Part shown: positions 19,236 to 29,210 of the stretch, one piece after another
Layout of the letters: each line of letters begins with the position of its first letter
Position numbering within the stretch: the first letter of the stretch is position 1
DNA from: an uncultured beta proteobacterium
Lineage (GTDB): Bacteria; Pseudomonadota; Gammaproteobacteria; Burkholderiales; SG8-39
Assembly (NCBI GenBank): GCA_902826155.1
Contig: CADEDU010000011.1
Location: 1-37,091, forward strand
Reading direction: 5' to 3'
Length of the DNA stretch: 37,091 nucleotides
Program-made: the position numbers and the translations under genes
The notes under the pieces: model-generated
What the model saw: only the letters and a program-made list of their open reading frames with translations
What the model was told of the DNA's origin: nothing
Databases searched by the model: none

Positions 19236-20003
19236 GTGAGCGCACCGACCATCACCTACGAGCATCCTCTGGCCGAGCGGATTCGGACACTGCTGCGGCT
19301 GGAAGCCCTGTTCACTCGTGCCGATTTCTTCATCCGGTCGGGTGAGCCGCACAATCATCACGTCGCGGTGCTCACGCTGTTCGAGATTCTCGAAATCGTC
19401 ACGCGCTCGGAGCTCAAATCCGAGTTGCTGCAGGAGTTCGAGCGCCAGCGCCAGGTGATGAGCGGATTTCGCAGCAACCCGGAAGCGAATCAGCACATCC
19501 TCGATCGCGTCCTCCAGGAGTTGGACCGCGCCGGTGGCGCCATCCACGCGATGACCGGCAAGGTGGGCCAGCATCTGCGCGACAACGAATGGCTGATGTC
19601 GATCAAGCAGCGCACCGGCATTCCCGGCGGCGTGTGCGAGTTCGACCTGCCCACGTATCACCATTGGCTGCACCGCGACGGCGCGGTTCGTACGCAGGCG
19701 TTGCTGCGCTGGATCAGTCCGCTGTATCCGGTGCGCGACGGTGCATCGCTGGTACTGAACATCCTGCGCGAGAGCGGCAAACCTTCTCACGTCGTCGCCA
19801 CCCAGGGCACCTACCAGCAGATGCTCGGCGGACGTACCGCGCAGATGATCCGCATCCGCCTGCCCCTGGATGCGCCCTGCGTTCCGGAGATCAGCGCCAA
19901 TCGCTATGCGCTCAACGTGCGCTTTCTGACGATTGCGGAAGAAGCCCGCAGCAAGCCGATCGAATTGGATGTGCCGTTCGACCTCACGTTCTGCAGCCTC
20001 TAG
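19236..20003 (+). CDS. zapD: Cell division protein ZapD
   Basis: Cytoplasmic FtsZ-bundling protein (255 aa) that binds the conserved FtsZ C-terminal peptide and stabilises the Z-ring. It has the family N-terminus YEHPLAERIRTLLRLEALF, then FEILEIVTRSELKSELLQE, the LRDNEWLMSIKQRTGIPGG segment and the C-terminal beta domain (GTYQQML, RYALNVRF). The start is GTG at 19236. yacG follows 12 bases after the stop, the usual zapD-yacG pair. Its target FtsZ is encoded at 30537-31691 in this window. Confidence 0.96.
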   Translation: MSAPTITYEHPLAERIRTLLRLEALFTRADFFIRSGEPHNHHVAVLTLFEILEIVTRSELKSELLQEFERQRQVMSGFRSNPEANQHILDRVLQELDRAGGAIHAMTGKVGQHLRDNEWLMSIKQRTGIPGGVCEFDLPTYHHWLHRDGAVRTQALLRWISPLYPVRDGASLVLNILRESGKPSHVVATQGTYQQMLGGRTAQMIRIRLPLDAPCVPEISANRYALNVRFLTIAEEARSKPIELDVPFDLTFCSL

Positions 20004-20015
20004 TCGAGCGTCTGG

Positions 20016-20228
20016 ATGAGTGCAGCGCGTAGTCCTCGTACGGTGTCCTGCCCGCGTTGCGGCGGCCCGGTCGCGTGGACATCGGAATCGAAGTACCGGC
20101 CGTTTTGCAGCGAGCGCTGCAAGCTCCTGGATCTGGGCGCCTGGGCCACCGAGCGCTATCGCGTTGCCGGCGAGCAGGCGCAGGGAGAAATCGGCGATCA
20201 GTCAGCGACTGATCAGGATCACGGCTGA
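20016..20228 (+). CDS. yacG: DNA gyrase inhibitor YacG (zinc protein)
   Basis: Small zinc-binding protein of 70 aa that, in Escherichia coli, binds GyrB and inhibits gyrase. The four zinc cysteines are C12 and C15 (CPRC) and C31 and C35 (CSERC), followed by the family [15 protein letters not shown]. The acidic tail is variable. It is the last gene of the plus-strand run that begins with the YpjD-like gene; the next gene is convergent after 78 bases. Confidence 0.95.
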   Translation: MSAARSPRTVSCPRCGGPVAWTSESKYRPFCSERCKLLDLGAWATERYRVAGEQAQGEIGDQSATDQDHG

Positions 20229-20306
20229 GTGGACCTCGCCAACGCGCTACTGTGGGCGCGCGATTATCGAGACGCACCCCATCGACGCTAACCTACCGAC
20301 GCGCTC

Positions 20307-21233
20307 CTACCAACCGTCGTGAGTCGCAACGCCGTGCGCGCCTGCGCGCCAAGCGGCATCAAGGTCGGTTCGAGACAGACCGCCCGCGGCGAATACCGGC
20401 AACGGGTAGCGATCGATCAACGCGGAAAATCCTGGCCAGCCCAACGGAGCAGTCGAGCCGCTACCTCGCACCACCGGCCCCACTACGACGAAATCGAGCG
20501 CCAGGCTCGCAGCCTTGGCGAGCGCCAGCGCATCACCGCAAGACGCAGCTACCCACGCGAACGGTGGACGTTCCTCGATGATCTCGAGCTGCGAAGCGCT
20601 CAGGTGAACACCGTCGGCGCCGATCTCCTGCGCGACCTGCATGTCCCCTTTGACCAGCAATCGCGCGCGGTGCGCCCGGCATAGCGCCAGCACGCTGGAC
20701 CCGAGTGTGCGCAGCGCATCGCGCGGCATACCGCGTTCGTGCAGTTCGACGACTCTCAATCCGTCGCGCAACCGCGCTTCGAGCGCTCGCAGGAACGCCG
20801 GTTCACCCAGCCGCGCAACGCTGGTCGTGGCGTACTCATGCGGCAGGTCGAGCGCACGCAGGATCGGCGTGTTCGCCGGCAACATCGGCGCAAGCGTCAT
20901 GTGATCGGGTGCCTGCCAGTCGAACGCCTGATGCTCACGCGCGACCAGCTCGCCATGCCATTCGGTGACGCGGAAGAAATGGATGCGCACCGTCGCGTGG
21001 GGATAGGTGAACGTCTGCGTGAGCCATGGGTACGCACGCTCGACCTTGATGGCGAGTTCCTCGTCCAACTCGCGATCGAGCGCGACCCTTGCCGTCTCAC
21101 CAGCCTCGACCTTGCCGCCGGGGAACTCCCAGAACCCCGCGTACACCTTGCGCTCGGGGCGCTGTGCGAGCAATACCTTGCCGTCGGCGCGGATCAACAC
21201 GCCCGCCGCAACGTCGACGGCACTCTCGCTCAT
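20307..21233 (-). CDS. Nudix hydrolase fused to a ThiE-like domain
   Basis: Fusion protein of 308 aa. Residues 1 to about 130 form a MutT-like Nudix domain that should hydrolyse oxidised nucleoside triphosphates. Its Nudix box runs G40-x5-E46-x7-R54-E55-L56-x-E58-E59, but the usual glycine near the end is A61. Residues from about 140 resemble the thiamine-phosphate synthase barrel: GADGVHLSASQLEI, DFVVVGPVVRGSGS and PVFAAGGLSR, ending GVATHDGW. This fusion is known in betaproteobacteria and gammaproteobacteria; whether the second domain makes thiamine phosphate or only senses a ligand is unclear. Its start overlaps the ATPase stop as ATGA, so the two are translationally coupled. Confidence 0.92.
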   Translation of the reverse strand: MSESAVDVAAGVLIRADGKVLLAQRPERKVYAGFWEFPGGKVEAGETARVALDRELDEELAIKVERAYPWLTQTFTYPHATVRIHFFRVTEWHGELVAREHQAFDWQAPDHMTLAPMLPANTPILRALDLPHEYATTSVARLGEPAFLRALEARLRDGLRVVELHERGMPRDALRTLGSSVLALCRAHRARLLVKGDMQVAQEIGADGVHLSASQLEIIEERPPFAWVAASCGDALALAKAASLALDFVVVGPVVRGSGSTAPLGWPGFSALIDRYPLPVFAAGGLSRTDLDAAWRAGAHGVATHDGW

Positions 21234-22195
21234 CGCGGTCGGACGCTCTTACCCGCGGCAGACTTGCCCGCTGCGGTCTTGCTCGTGGCGGCCTTGCCTG
21301 AGGTTTGCGTGCCGGTTGATGCCTTGCCCGCACCCCCCCCATGACGGCCGGCCCAATCGCGCGCGAAGTGCCAAGCGACACGCCCGCTGCGCGAGCCGCG
21401 CTGGATCGACCACTGCAGCGCCTCTTCGCGCGCCGATTCGACCTCGGCCGCGGAGCAACCGAAATGCTTGAGCCAGTGCGCGACGATGTCGATGTATTCA
21501 TCCTGATCGAACGGATAGAACGACACCCACAGGCCGAAGCGCTCCGACAGGGAGATCTTCTCCTCCGAAGTCTCGCCCGGATGAAGCTCGTCGCCGACAT
21601 GCTTGAACTCGAGGTTCTCCTGCATGTACTCGGGCATCAGATGGCGGCGATTGGAGGTGGCGTAGATGAGTAAGTTGTCGGCAGTGGCCGAGATCGATCC
21701 GTCGAGCACGACCTTCAGCGCCTTGTAGCCCGGATCGGAACCCTCGAACGAGAGGTCGTCGCAGAACACGATGAAACGCTCGGCGCGCTCGCGCACCAGC
21801 TCGGTCAGCTCGGGCAGATCGACCAGATCGAGCTTGTCGATCTCGATGAGGCGCAGCCCCTGTTTGGCATAGCGATTGAGCAGCGCCTTCACCAGCGACG
21901 ATTTGCCGGTGCCGCGGGCCCCGGTGAGCAATACGTTGTTCGCCGGCCGGCCATCGACGAACTGGCGGGTGTTCTGCTCGACGATCTGCTTCTGCCGATC
22001 GATATCGCGCAGGTCGGCGAGCGCGATCCGGTGCAGGCTGCTCACCGGCTGCAGAAAGCCACGGCCGCCGCGCTTGCGCCAGCGAAACGCGATCGAGGCG
22101 TTCCAGTTCACTTGCGGCACGGCAGGCGGCAGTACCGCCTCGACGCGCTCGAGCATGCTCTCGACGCGCGCAATCAGCTTCGAATAATCGGTCAT
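21230..22195 (-). CDS. DUF815-family AAA ATPase with basic C-terminal tail
   Basis: ATPase of 321 aa from the DUF815 family, function unknown. Walker A is GARGTGKSS at residues 92-100, Walker B is FIVFCDDLSFE and a sensor-like YATSNRRHLMP follows. The conserved FYPFDQDEYIDIVAHWL segment is present. From about residue 285 the protein changes to a low-complexity tail rich in lysine, alanine, threonine and glycine, with repeated GKAATSK and AAGKSAAGKS units that resemble histone H1-type nucleic-acid-binding tails. It lies between argJ and the Nudix gene, as in other betaproteobacteria. No clear ribosome-binding site precedes the ATG. Confidence 0.92.
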   Translation of the reverse strand: MTDYSKLIARVESMLERVEAVLPPAVPQVNWNASIAFRWRKRGGRGFLQPVSSLHRIALADLRDIDRQKQIVEQNTRQFVDGRPANNVLLTGARGTGKSSLVKALLNRYAKQGLRLIEIDKLDLVDLPELTELVRERAERFIVFCDDLSFEGSDPGYKALKVVLDGSISATADNLLIYATSNRRHLMPEYMQENLEFKHVGDELHPGETSEEKISLSERFGLWVSFYPFDQDEYIDIVAHWLKHFGCSAAEVESAREEALQWSIQRGSRSGRVAWHFARDWAGRHGGGAGKASTGTQTSGKAATSKTAAGKSAAGKSVRPR

Positions 22196-22242
22196 GCGGG
22201 ATCAGGAAAAAGAAGGGACGAGCGCGCCGATACGGACGACGC

Positions 22243-23472
22243 TCAGGTGCGGTACTCGGCGTTGATCTTGACGTAGTCGTAGGAGAAATCGCAGGTCCAT
22301 ACGCGCGCGACGCCACTGCCGCGTCCGAGTTCGACGCGAAGCTGGATTTCCGCGGGCTTCATCGCTTGCGCGCCCTGCTCCTCGGTGTAGGCGGATGAGC
22401 GGCCGCCACGATCGATCACCTTCACGTTGCCCAGGTAGAGATCGACGCGCGATACATCCAGCGCTTCGACTCCGGCGTTGCCGATCGCCATGATGAGTCG
22501 GCCGAGGTTGGGGTCGCTCGCGAAGAAAGCGGTCTTCACCAGCGGAGAATGCGCGATCGACTTGGCCACTCGCACCGCCTCGGCGTCGCTTGCCGCGCCG
22601 GCCACATCGATCGTGATGAATTTGGTCGCTCCCTCGCCGTCGCGTGCAATCGATTGCGCCAGGGTGGTGGCCACTTCGACGATGGCCTGCCTGATTGGAG
22701 CGAGCCTCGCATCGTCGGCGGAGGTGATCTCGGCAAGCGCGCTTTGCCCGGTGGCGATCAGCACGAATGAATCGTTGGTGGAAGTGTCGCCGTCGACCGT
22801 CACGCGGTTGAACGAAACGTCGGCCACTTCGCGCACTAGCGATCGCAACAGCGGCGAGGCGATCTTCGCGTCGGTTGCTATGTACGCGAGCATCGTCGCC
22901 ATGTTCGGCTGCAGCATGCCGACGCCTTTGGCGATACCGGTGACATTGACCGTCGCACCATCGACGCCCGCGGTGCGCGATACGGCTTTGGCGACCGTGT
23001 CGGTCGTCATGATCGCGGCGGCGGCATCGGCCCATGCATTCTCGGCCAGGCTTGCGACGCAGTGCGGCAACGCCGTCTCGATGCGCTCGATCGGCAAGTG
23101 CTCGAGGATGACGCCGGTCGAAAACGGCAGCACGGCTTCAGGCGCGCATGCGATCTGCGCGGCAAGCAACTCGCAGGACCTGCGTGCAGCGGCGAGCCCG
23201 CGTTCGCCCGTACCGCAATTCGCATTGCCGGCATTGACGACGATCGCGCGGATCGCGTCGCTCGCGGCCAAGTGTTTCCGGCAGACCTGCACCGGCGCCG
23301 CGGCAAAACTGTTTTGCGTGAACACGCCCGCGACGCGCGTCCCGGGCGCAAAGCGCATCACCATCAGATCGCGTCGGCCCTGTTTGCGAATGCCCGCCTC
23401 GGTGGCACCGAGCGAAACGCCGGCGATCGGCACGAGCGATGCGGCGAGAGGGGGATGCAGATTGACGGCCAT
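22243..23472 (-). CDS. argJ: Bifunctional ornithine acetyltransferase/N-acetylglutamate synthase
   Basis: Arginine-cycle enzyme of 409 aa that transfers the acetyl group from N-acetylornithine to glutamate and, in bifunctional forms, can also use acetyl-CoA. It self-cleaves at the ATML motif: A192 and T193 in PNMATMLAYIATDA give the two chains, with T193 as nucleophile. Other family segments are NAGNANCGTGERG, LPFSTGVI, DGDTSTND and the C-terminal TCDFSYDYVKINAEYRT. It lies 25 bases after secA on the same strand. argE at 8401 offers a linear alternative for the deacetylation step. Confidence 0.97.
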   Translation of the reverse strand: MAVNLHPPLAASLVPIAGVSLGATEAGIRKQGRRDLMVMRFAPGTRVAGVFTQNSFAAAPVQVCRKHLAASDAIRAIVVNAGNANCGTGERGLAAARRSCELLAAQIACAPEAVLPFSTGVILEHLPIERIETALPHCVASLAENAWADAAAAIMTTDTVAKAVSRTAGVDGATVNVTGIAKGVGMLQPNMATMLAYIATDAKIASPLLRSLVREVADVSFNRVTVDGDTSTNDSFVLIATGQSALAEITSADDARLAPIRQAIVEVATTLAQSIARDGEGATKFITIDVAGAASDAEAVRVAKSIAHSPLVKTAFFASDPNLGRLIMAIGNAGVEALDVSRVDLYLGNVKVIDRGGRSSAYTEEQGAQAMKPAEIQLRVELGRGSGVARVWTCDFSYDYVKINAEYRT

Positions 23473-23497
23473 GGCGCGAGGGACGTCCCGAGGTCGA

Positions 23498-26263
<2,766 letters not shown>

Positions 26264-26298
26264 GGGTGTGCGCGCCGCGAGACAGGCTCACGGGCGGA

Positions 26299-26421
26299 TC
26301 AGGTGGTGGAAGCGCGACCGCTGTCGCGCGCCTCGCTGGTGTTCACGACGACCATCGCAGCTGCCCGCCACAACGGCCAGCGACGGATCTTGGGGCGAAC
26401 CCGGCGGATTTCGAGCGGCAT
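26299..26421 (-). CDS. Possible 40-codon leader ORF upstream of secA
   Basis: An ATG-started frame of 40 codons ends 35 bases before the secA start. The product would begin MPLEIRRVRPKIRRWPLW, with seven arginines and a lysine, then RAAAMVVVNTSEA and a serine- and threonine-containing end. The basic start followed by a short hydrophobic stretch loosely recalls a weak export signal. I see no SecM arrest motif, no RAPG- or RAPP-like motif and only a poor ribosome-binding site. In gammaproteobacteria secM occupies this position, which is the only reason for listing it. It may be a chance frame in GC-rich DNA. Confidence 0.2.
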   Translation of the reverse strand: MPLEIRRVRPKIRRWPLWRAAAMVVVNTSEARDSGRASTT

Positions 26422-26467
26422 CCGGCGCTACCGCCGCTCCGCGCGAGTAGCGGACGACAAACGGGAA

Positions 26468-26491
26468 ATGATAGCACGCGCTATCGCTATC
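26468..26491 (-). promoter_or_regulatory. Inverted and direct repeats with a -10-like box upstream of secA
   Basis: GATAGC (26470-26475), ACGC, GCTATC (26480-26485) is a six-base inverted repeat, followed at once by another GCTATC (26486-26491). On the minus strand TATCAT at 26468-26473 matches a -10 box in five of six positions and overlaps the repeat; the -35 is poor. The site is 39 bases after the M23 gene stop, so it could be a secA operator, a promoter or a weak terminator. Confidence 0.4.
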
Positions 26492-26529
26492 CCTTTGGCC
26501 GGAAACGCTCTTTCTGGGCCCGACGCGAA

Positions 26530-27480
26530 CTATTTCTGGGCCAGCTTGTTCGTCAGGGTGGTGAGGAACAGCGTCGGGTTCTTGGCCGCGCCGTTTTCGC
26601 GCACCTCGAAGTGCAGGTGCGGCCCGGTGGAGTGGCCGGTGGAGCCCACCTCTGCGATGCGCTGCCCGCGCTTGACCACCTCGCCCACTTTCACGAGCAG
26701 CTTCGAAGCGTGTGCATAGCGGGTGGAGAGGCCATTGCCGTGATCGACGTCGACCAGATTGCCATACGCGGGGTGCAGTTCTGCCGTGGCGACGATGCCG
26801 GCTGCCGCCGCGAGGATCGGCGTGCCATGCGGCGCGGCGAAGTCCAGCCCTTCGTGCATGACACCTCGGCCGGTGAACGGGTCGATACGCCAGCCGAAAC
26901 CCGAGACCAGATAAGGTGCGTTGATCGGCGCAGCCGAAGGCAGCAATGTGCGGCGTGCGCGCTCCCGCAATAGTTCCTCTTCCATCAGCCGCAGCGCATC
27001 GCCGCGGTGATCGAGCCGCACGTTGAGCGAGTCGAGCTCACGCTGCAGATCGTCAACGGACAGCGGGCGCGTCGCCACAGTCGGCAGCGCACCGCCACGA
27101 CCGGGTGCATCCCCCATGCGCAGATCGCGCGTGGATTTCAGACCGGCCAGAGATGCGAGCCGGTCGCTCATGGTGTCCAAGCGCAGCAGTTGGGCCTGCA
27201 GCTCACCGAGCTTCACCGCAAGCGCGTTGATGTTCTCGCGCACGAACGACTCGTGCTTGCGCTGCTCGCGCTCGGCCACTTCGGTGATCAGCCCCTGGAT
27301 CATGGGCGATTCGGTGGTCGTACCCGCGCGCAAGGTTGCGTACGAGAGCAGGGAAGAGAGTAACCCGATCGTGAGCATCGCCACCCCGGCCGCGAGCGCA
27401 ATTTGCGAACCGCCGACGGAGTAAGACTTGGCTTGCTTCAGTCGATCTGAGACGATGATCAGCTGCACGGATGCCCCCAC
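26530..27480 (-). CDS. M23-family peptidoglycan endopeptidase, membrane-anchored
   Basis: Envelope protein of 316 aa. A short cytoplasmic N-terminus is followed by one membrane helix (about residues 25-50), then a coiled-coil-like stretch, and a C-terminal M23/LytM domain from about residue 205. The zinc ligands are in HEGLDFA, and the catalytic HLHFEV segment near the end is intact, so it should be an active glycyl-glycine or DD-type endopeptidase rather than a degenerate activator. The start is GTG at 27480; a GTG at 27468 beginning QLIIVSD is an alternative with a GGGGG six bases upstream. It lies ahead of secA and divergent from the DUF721 gene, as in other betaproteobacteria. Confidence 0.94.
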   Translation of the reverse strand: MGASVQLIIVSDRLKQAKSYSVGGSQIALAAGVAMLTIGLLSSLLSYATLRAGTTTESPMIQGLITEVAEREQRKHESFVRENINALAVKLGELQAQLLRLDTMSDRLASLAGLKSTRDLRMGDAPGRGGALPTVATRPLSVDDLQRELDSLNVRLDHRGDALRLMEEELLRERARRTLLPSAAPINAPYLVSGFGWRIDPFTGRGVMHEGLDFAAPHGTPILAAAAGIVATAELHPAYGNLVDVDHGNGLSTRYAHASKLLVKVGEVVKRGQRIAEVGSTGHSTGPHLHFEVRENGAAKNPTLFLTTLTNKLAQK

Positions 27481-27601
27481 AGCGCCGTTGCGGGTTAGTC
27501 GACAGCGGCTCCGCGACGCAGAGCTGCCGATTCAATTTTCCTCCAGGCCCCCGCTAGCGTTACCGCTCGCTCCGCCGACAAGAAACCCCACCCTTCGATC
27601 C

Positions 27602-28045
27602 ATGCGATCCAGGCCGCTCGCTGCACACCTCGAATATGATCAAACGCTTTCGGCGATCACCGAGAAGGCGCGGCGACTTGCAGCACTGCAGCGGGTCTTG
27701 ACGAGGGAGGCGCCAGTTGGAATGGCGCGGATGTGTACCGTTGCGAACGTTCGCGACGGCGTCGTGATCATTCACGCGGCGAACAACGCTACCGCAGCGA
27801 AGATGCGACTGATCCTCCCCCGTTTGCTCGCTTCATTTCAAGCAAATCGCAGCGATGTTAACGGAGTGAGAATCGAACTGCAATTCCCTAGGACCCCGAC
27901 GAACGGCGCTGGACGCCGTCCGGCGCGCATGATCTCCCCGTCAGCGGGGGCGCAAATCGACGCATGCGCCACCCGTCTGCCCGACTCGCCGCTGAAGGAA
28001 GCATTGCTCGCCCTGGCCACGCGCGCCGGGCCGACCAAGTCGTGA
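27602..28045 (+). CDS. DUF721/DciA-like protein
   Basis: Small protein of 147 aa related to DciA, the widespread loader or partner of the replicative helicase DnaB. The DUF721 core covers about residues 10-95: LSAITEKARRLAALQRVL, then VANVRDGVVIIHAANNATAAKMR and LPRLLASFQ. The C-terminus is variable and predicted to be disordered. The ATG at 27602 gives a family-like N-terminus; the frame is open upstream, and no ribosome-binding site is seen. It is divergent from the M23 peptidase gene and convergent with the hydrolase gene. Replication role is inferred from the family only. Confidence 0.85.
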   Translation: MRSRPLAAHLEYDQTLSAITEKARRLAALQRVLTREAPVGMARMCTVANVRDGVVIIHAANNATAAKMRLILPRLLASFQANRSDVNGVRIELQFPRTPTNGAGRRPARMISPSAGAQIDACATRLPDSPLKEALLALATRAGPTKS

Positions 28046-28057
28046 GTCGGGTCGGCC
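28029..28057. terminator. Hairpin across the DUF721 stop codon
   Basis: GGCCGACC (28029-28036) and GGTCGGCC (28050-28057) form a perfect eight-pair stem around a 13-base loop that contains the TGA stop. It lies between convergent genes and can form on both transcripts. There is no T-run, so it may be a bidirectional 3' end structure rather than a classical intrinsic terminator. Confidence 0.45.
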
Positions 28058-28060
28058 AAT

Positions 28061-28080
28061 AGCTACATTCAGCTACATCC
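28061..28080. repeat. 10-bp tandem repeat
   Basis: AGCTACATTC and AGCTACATCC lie head to tail between the DUF721 hairpin and the hydrolase stop codon. They differ at one position. Confidence 0.85.
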
Positions 28081-28091
28081 GCAATCCGAAT

Positions 28092-28973
28092 TCAGTTCGC
28101 GCCCGCGCGCGGCAAAGCCCGCACAAACTCTGACATCAACCGATTGAAGCGCGGTGCTTCATCGACAAATAGCGCGTGCCCAGCGTCGGTGAACACCTCG
28201 GTACGGGCGGCCGGATGTTTGCGACTGAGATTCGCGCCCTGCTCGGCCCAGCGCGGGGTCACGACGTACAGAACCGGCTTGCGTGTACCGTACACCGCCT
28301 CGCGCCAGTAATTGCGTGGATAAGGGTACGACAGCAGCTCGATCGCAGCTTGCAGCGGAACCCGCATCGACGCTTGCGCGAGCCGATCGTAGTACGCGTC
28401 GGTCTGCGGGCGTTTGTACATCGCGCGCACGAAACTGCGCGTGGCGCCTCGACGATCCTTGCGCAGCGCACCGATGAAGTCGAACTTGAAGTCGGGCGGT
28501 GGTTCCTCGCCGACGGAATTGTCGATCAGCACCAGGCCCGAAACCTTGGCATCGCCGTGCTGGCGCACATATGCGAGCACGTCGAGCACACCGAGCGACC
28601 ATCCCGCCAGCACCGCGGCGTCCACCTTCGCCACGGCCAGCAGTTCGGCGATGTCTCTGGCGCGTCGATCGGGATGATGGCCCGCTGGCGCGATCGCCGA
28701 TTCGCCTTGCGAACGCGGATCGAACGCGATGACTCGATGCTCGCGCGCGAAGTGCGCGATCTGCGCATCGAATACCCACGCGGGCATGGTCCAGCCGGGA
28801 ATGAAGACCAGCGCGCTACCGTTGCCGCGATCTATGTAGTGGAGTCTGACGCCGTCGCTCGATTGAAAGAACCGGCTGCCCGAGGCGGCTTCGGCCGATG
28901 CGGTCATGACGGCGATCGCCACCGCGACGAGCCCTGCGCAAATCCGCGCCCGCCCCGCGCGCGCATTCCACAT
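28092..28973 (-). CDS. Exported alpha/beta hydrolase
   Basis: Predicted periplasmic serine hydrolase, 293 aa from the ATG at 28973. The N-terminus is a Sec signal peptide with cleavage after SAEA (about residue 29). The alpha/beta hydrolase fold shows the oxyanion-region FIPGWTMPAW, FDPRSQGES, the nucleophile elbow AGWSLG, a SGLVLIDNS strand and the catalytic histidine in DAGHALFVDEAP. It resembles peroxidase- and esterase-like hydrolases, but the substrate cannot be read from the sequence. A GTG at 29000 would add nine residues; it lies inside a GTGAAGG triplet repeat. I prefer the ATG because GAAGGA lies ten bases upstream. It is the last gene of the lpxC-58-aa protein-hydrolase run. Confidence 0.88.
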   Translation of the reverse strand: MWNARAGRARICAGLVAVAIAVMTASAEAASGSRFFQSSDGVRLHYIDRGNGSALVFIPGWTMPAWVFDAQIAHFAREHRVIAFDPRSQGESAIAPAGHHPDRRARDIAELLAVAKVDAAVLAGWSLGVLDVLAYVRQHGDAKVSGLVLIDNSVGEEPPPDFKFDFIGALRKDRRGATRSFVRAMYKRPQTDAYYDRLAQASMRVPLQAAIELLSYPYPRNYWREAVYGTRKPVLYVVTPRWAEQGANLSRKHPAARTEVFTDAGHALFVDEAPRFNRLMSEFVRALPRAGAN

Positions 28974-28986
28974 CGCGCGCCCACAT

Positions 28987-29007
28987 CCTTCACCCTTCAC
29001 CCTTCAC
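28987..29007. repeat. Three 7-bp tandem repeats at the hydrolase start
   Basis: CCTTCAC occurs three times in a row at 28987-29007. On the coding (minus) strand this reads GTGAAGG, so each unit holds both a potential GTG start and an AAGG ribosome-binding element. A change in copy number would shift the reading frame. Confidence 0.85.
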
Positions 29008-29009
29008 CC

Positions 29010-29186
29010 TCATAGCACCCGCTCGAGAAAGAACACGCCGAAGAAAACCAGTCCGGCGAGTACGGCCAGTTGGATGACGCGGTAAGCGAACCACAGATAG
29101 CGGCTTTCGCGGGTGAATACCCACATGATCACCGAGACGGCGATGGCCAGCAGGACGATGACACCGATGATGCGCGCGACGATCAT
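29010..29186 (-). CDS. 58-aa small membrane protein after lpxC
   Basis: Short frame of 59 codons, 24 bases after the lpxC stop and ahead of the hydrolase gene. The product has two hydrophobic helices: about residues 4-24 (ARIIGVIVLLAIAVSVIMWV) and 37-55 (RVIQLAVLAGLVFFGVFFL), joined by a short loop TRESRYLWFAY. This matches a two-span inner-membrane protein. I do not recognise a family. Strand, spacing and the strongly hydrophobic composition support a real gene; the ribosome-binding site is weak. It could affect LpxC stability or envelope assembly, but that is only a position-based guess. Confidence 0.75.
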   Translation of the reverse strand: MIVARIIGVIVLLAIAVSVIMWVFTRESRYLWFAYRVIQLAVLAGLVFFGVFFLERVL

Positions 29187-29210
29187 TGGGCCGCCGTCGT
29201 GCCGCGGGGG

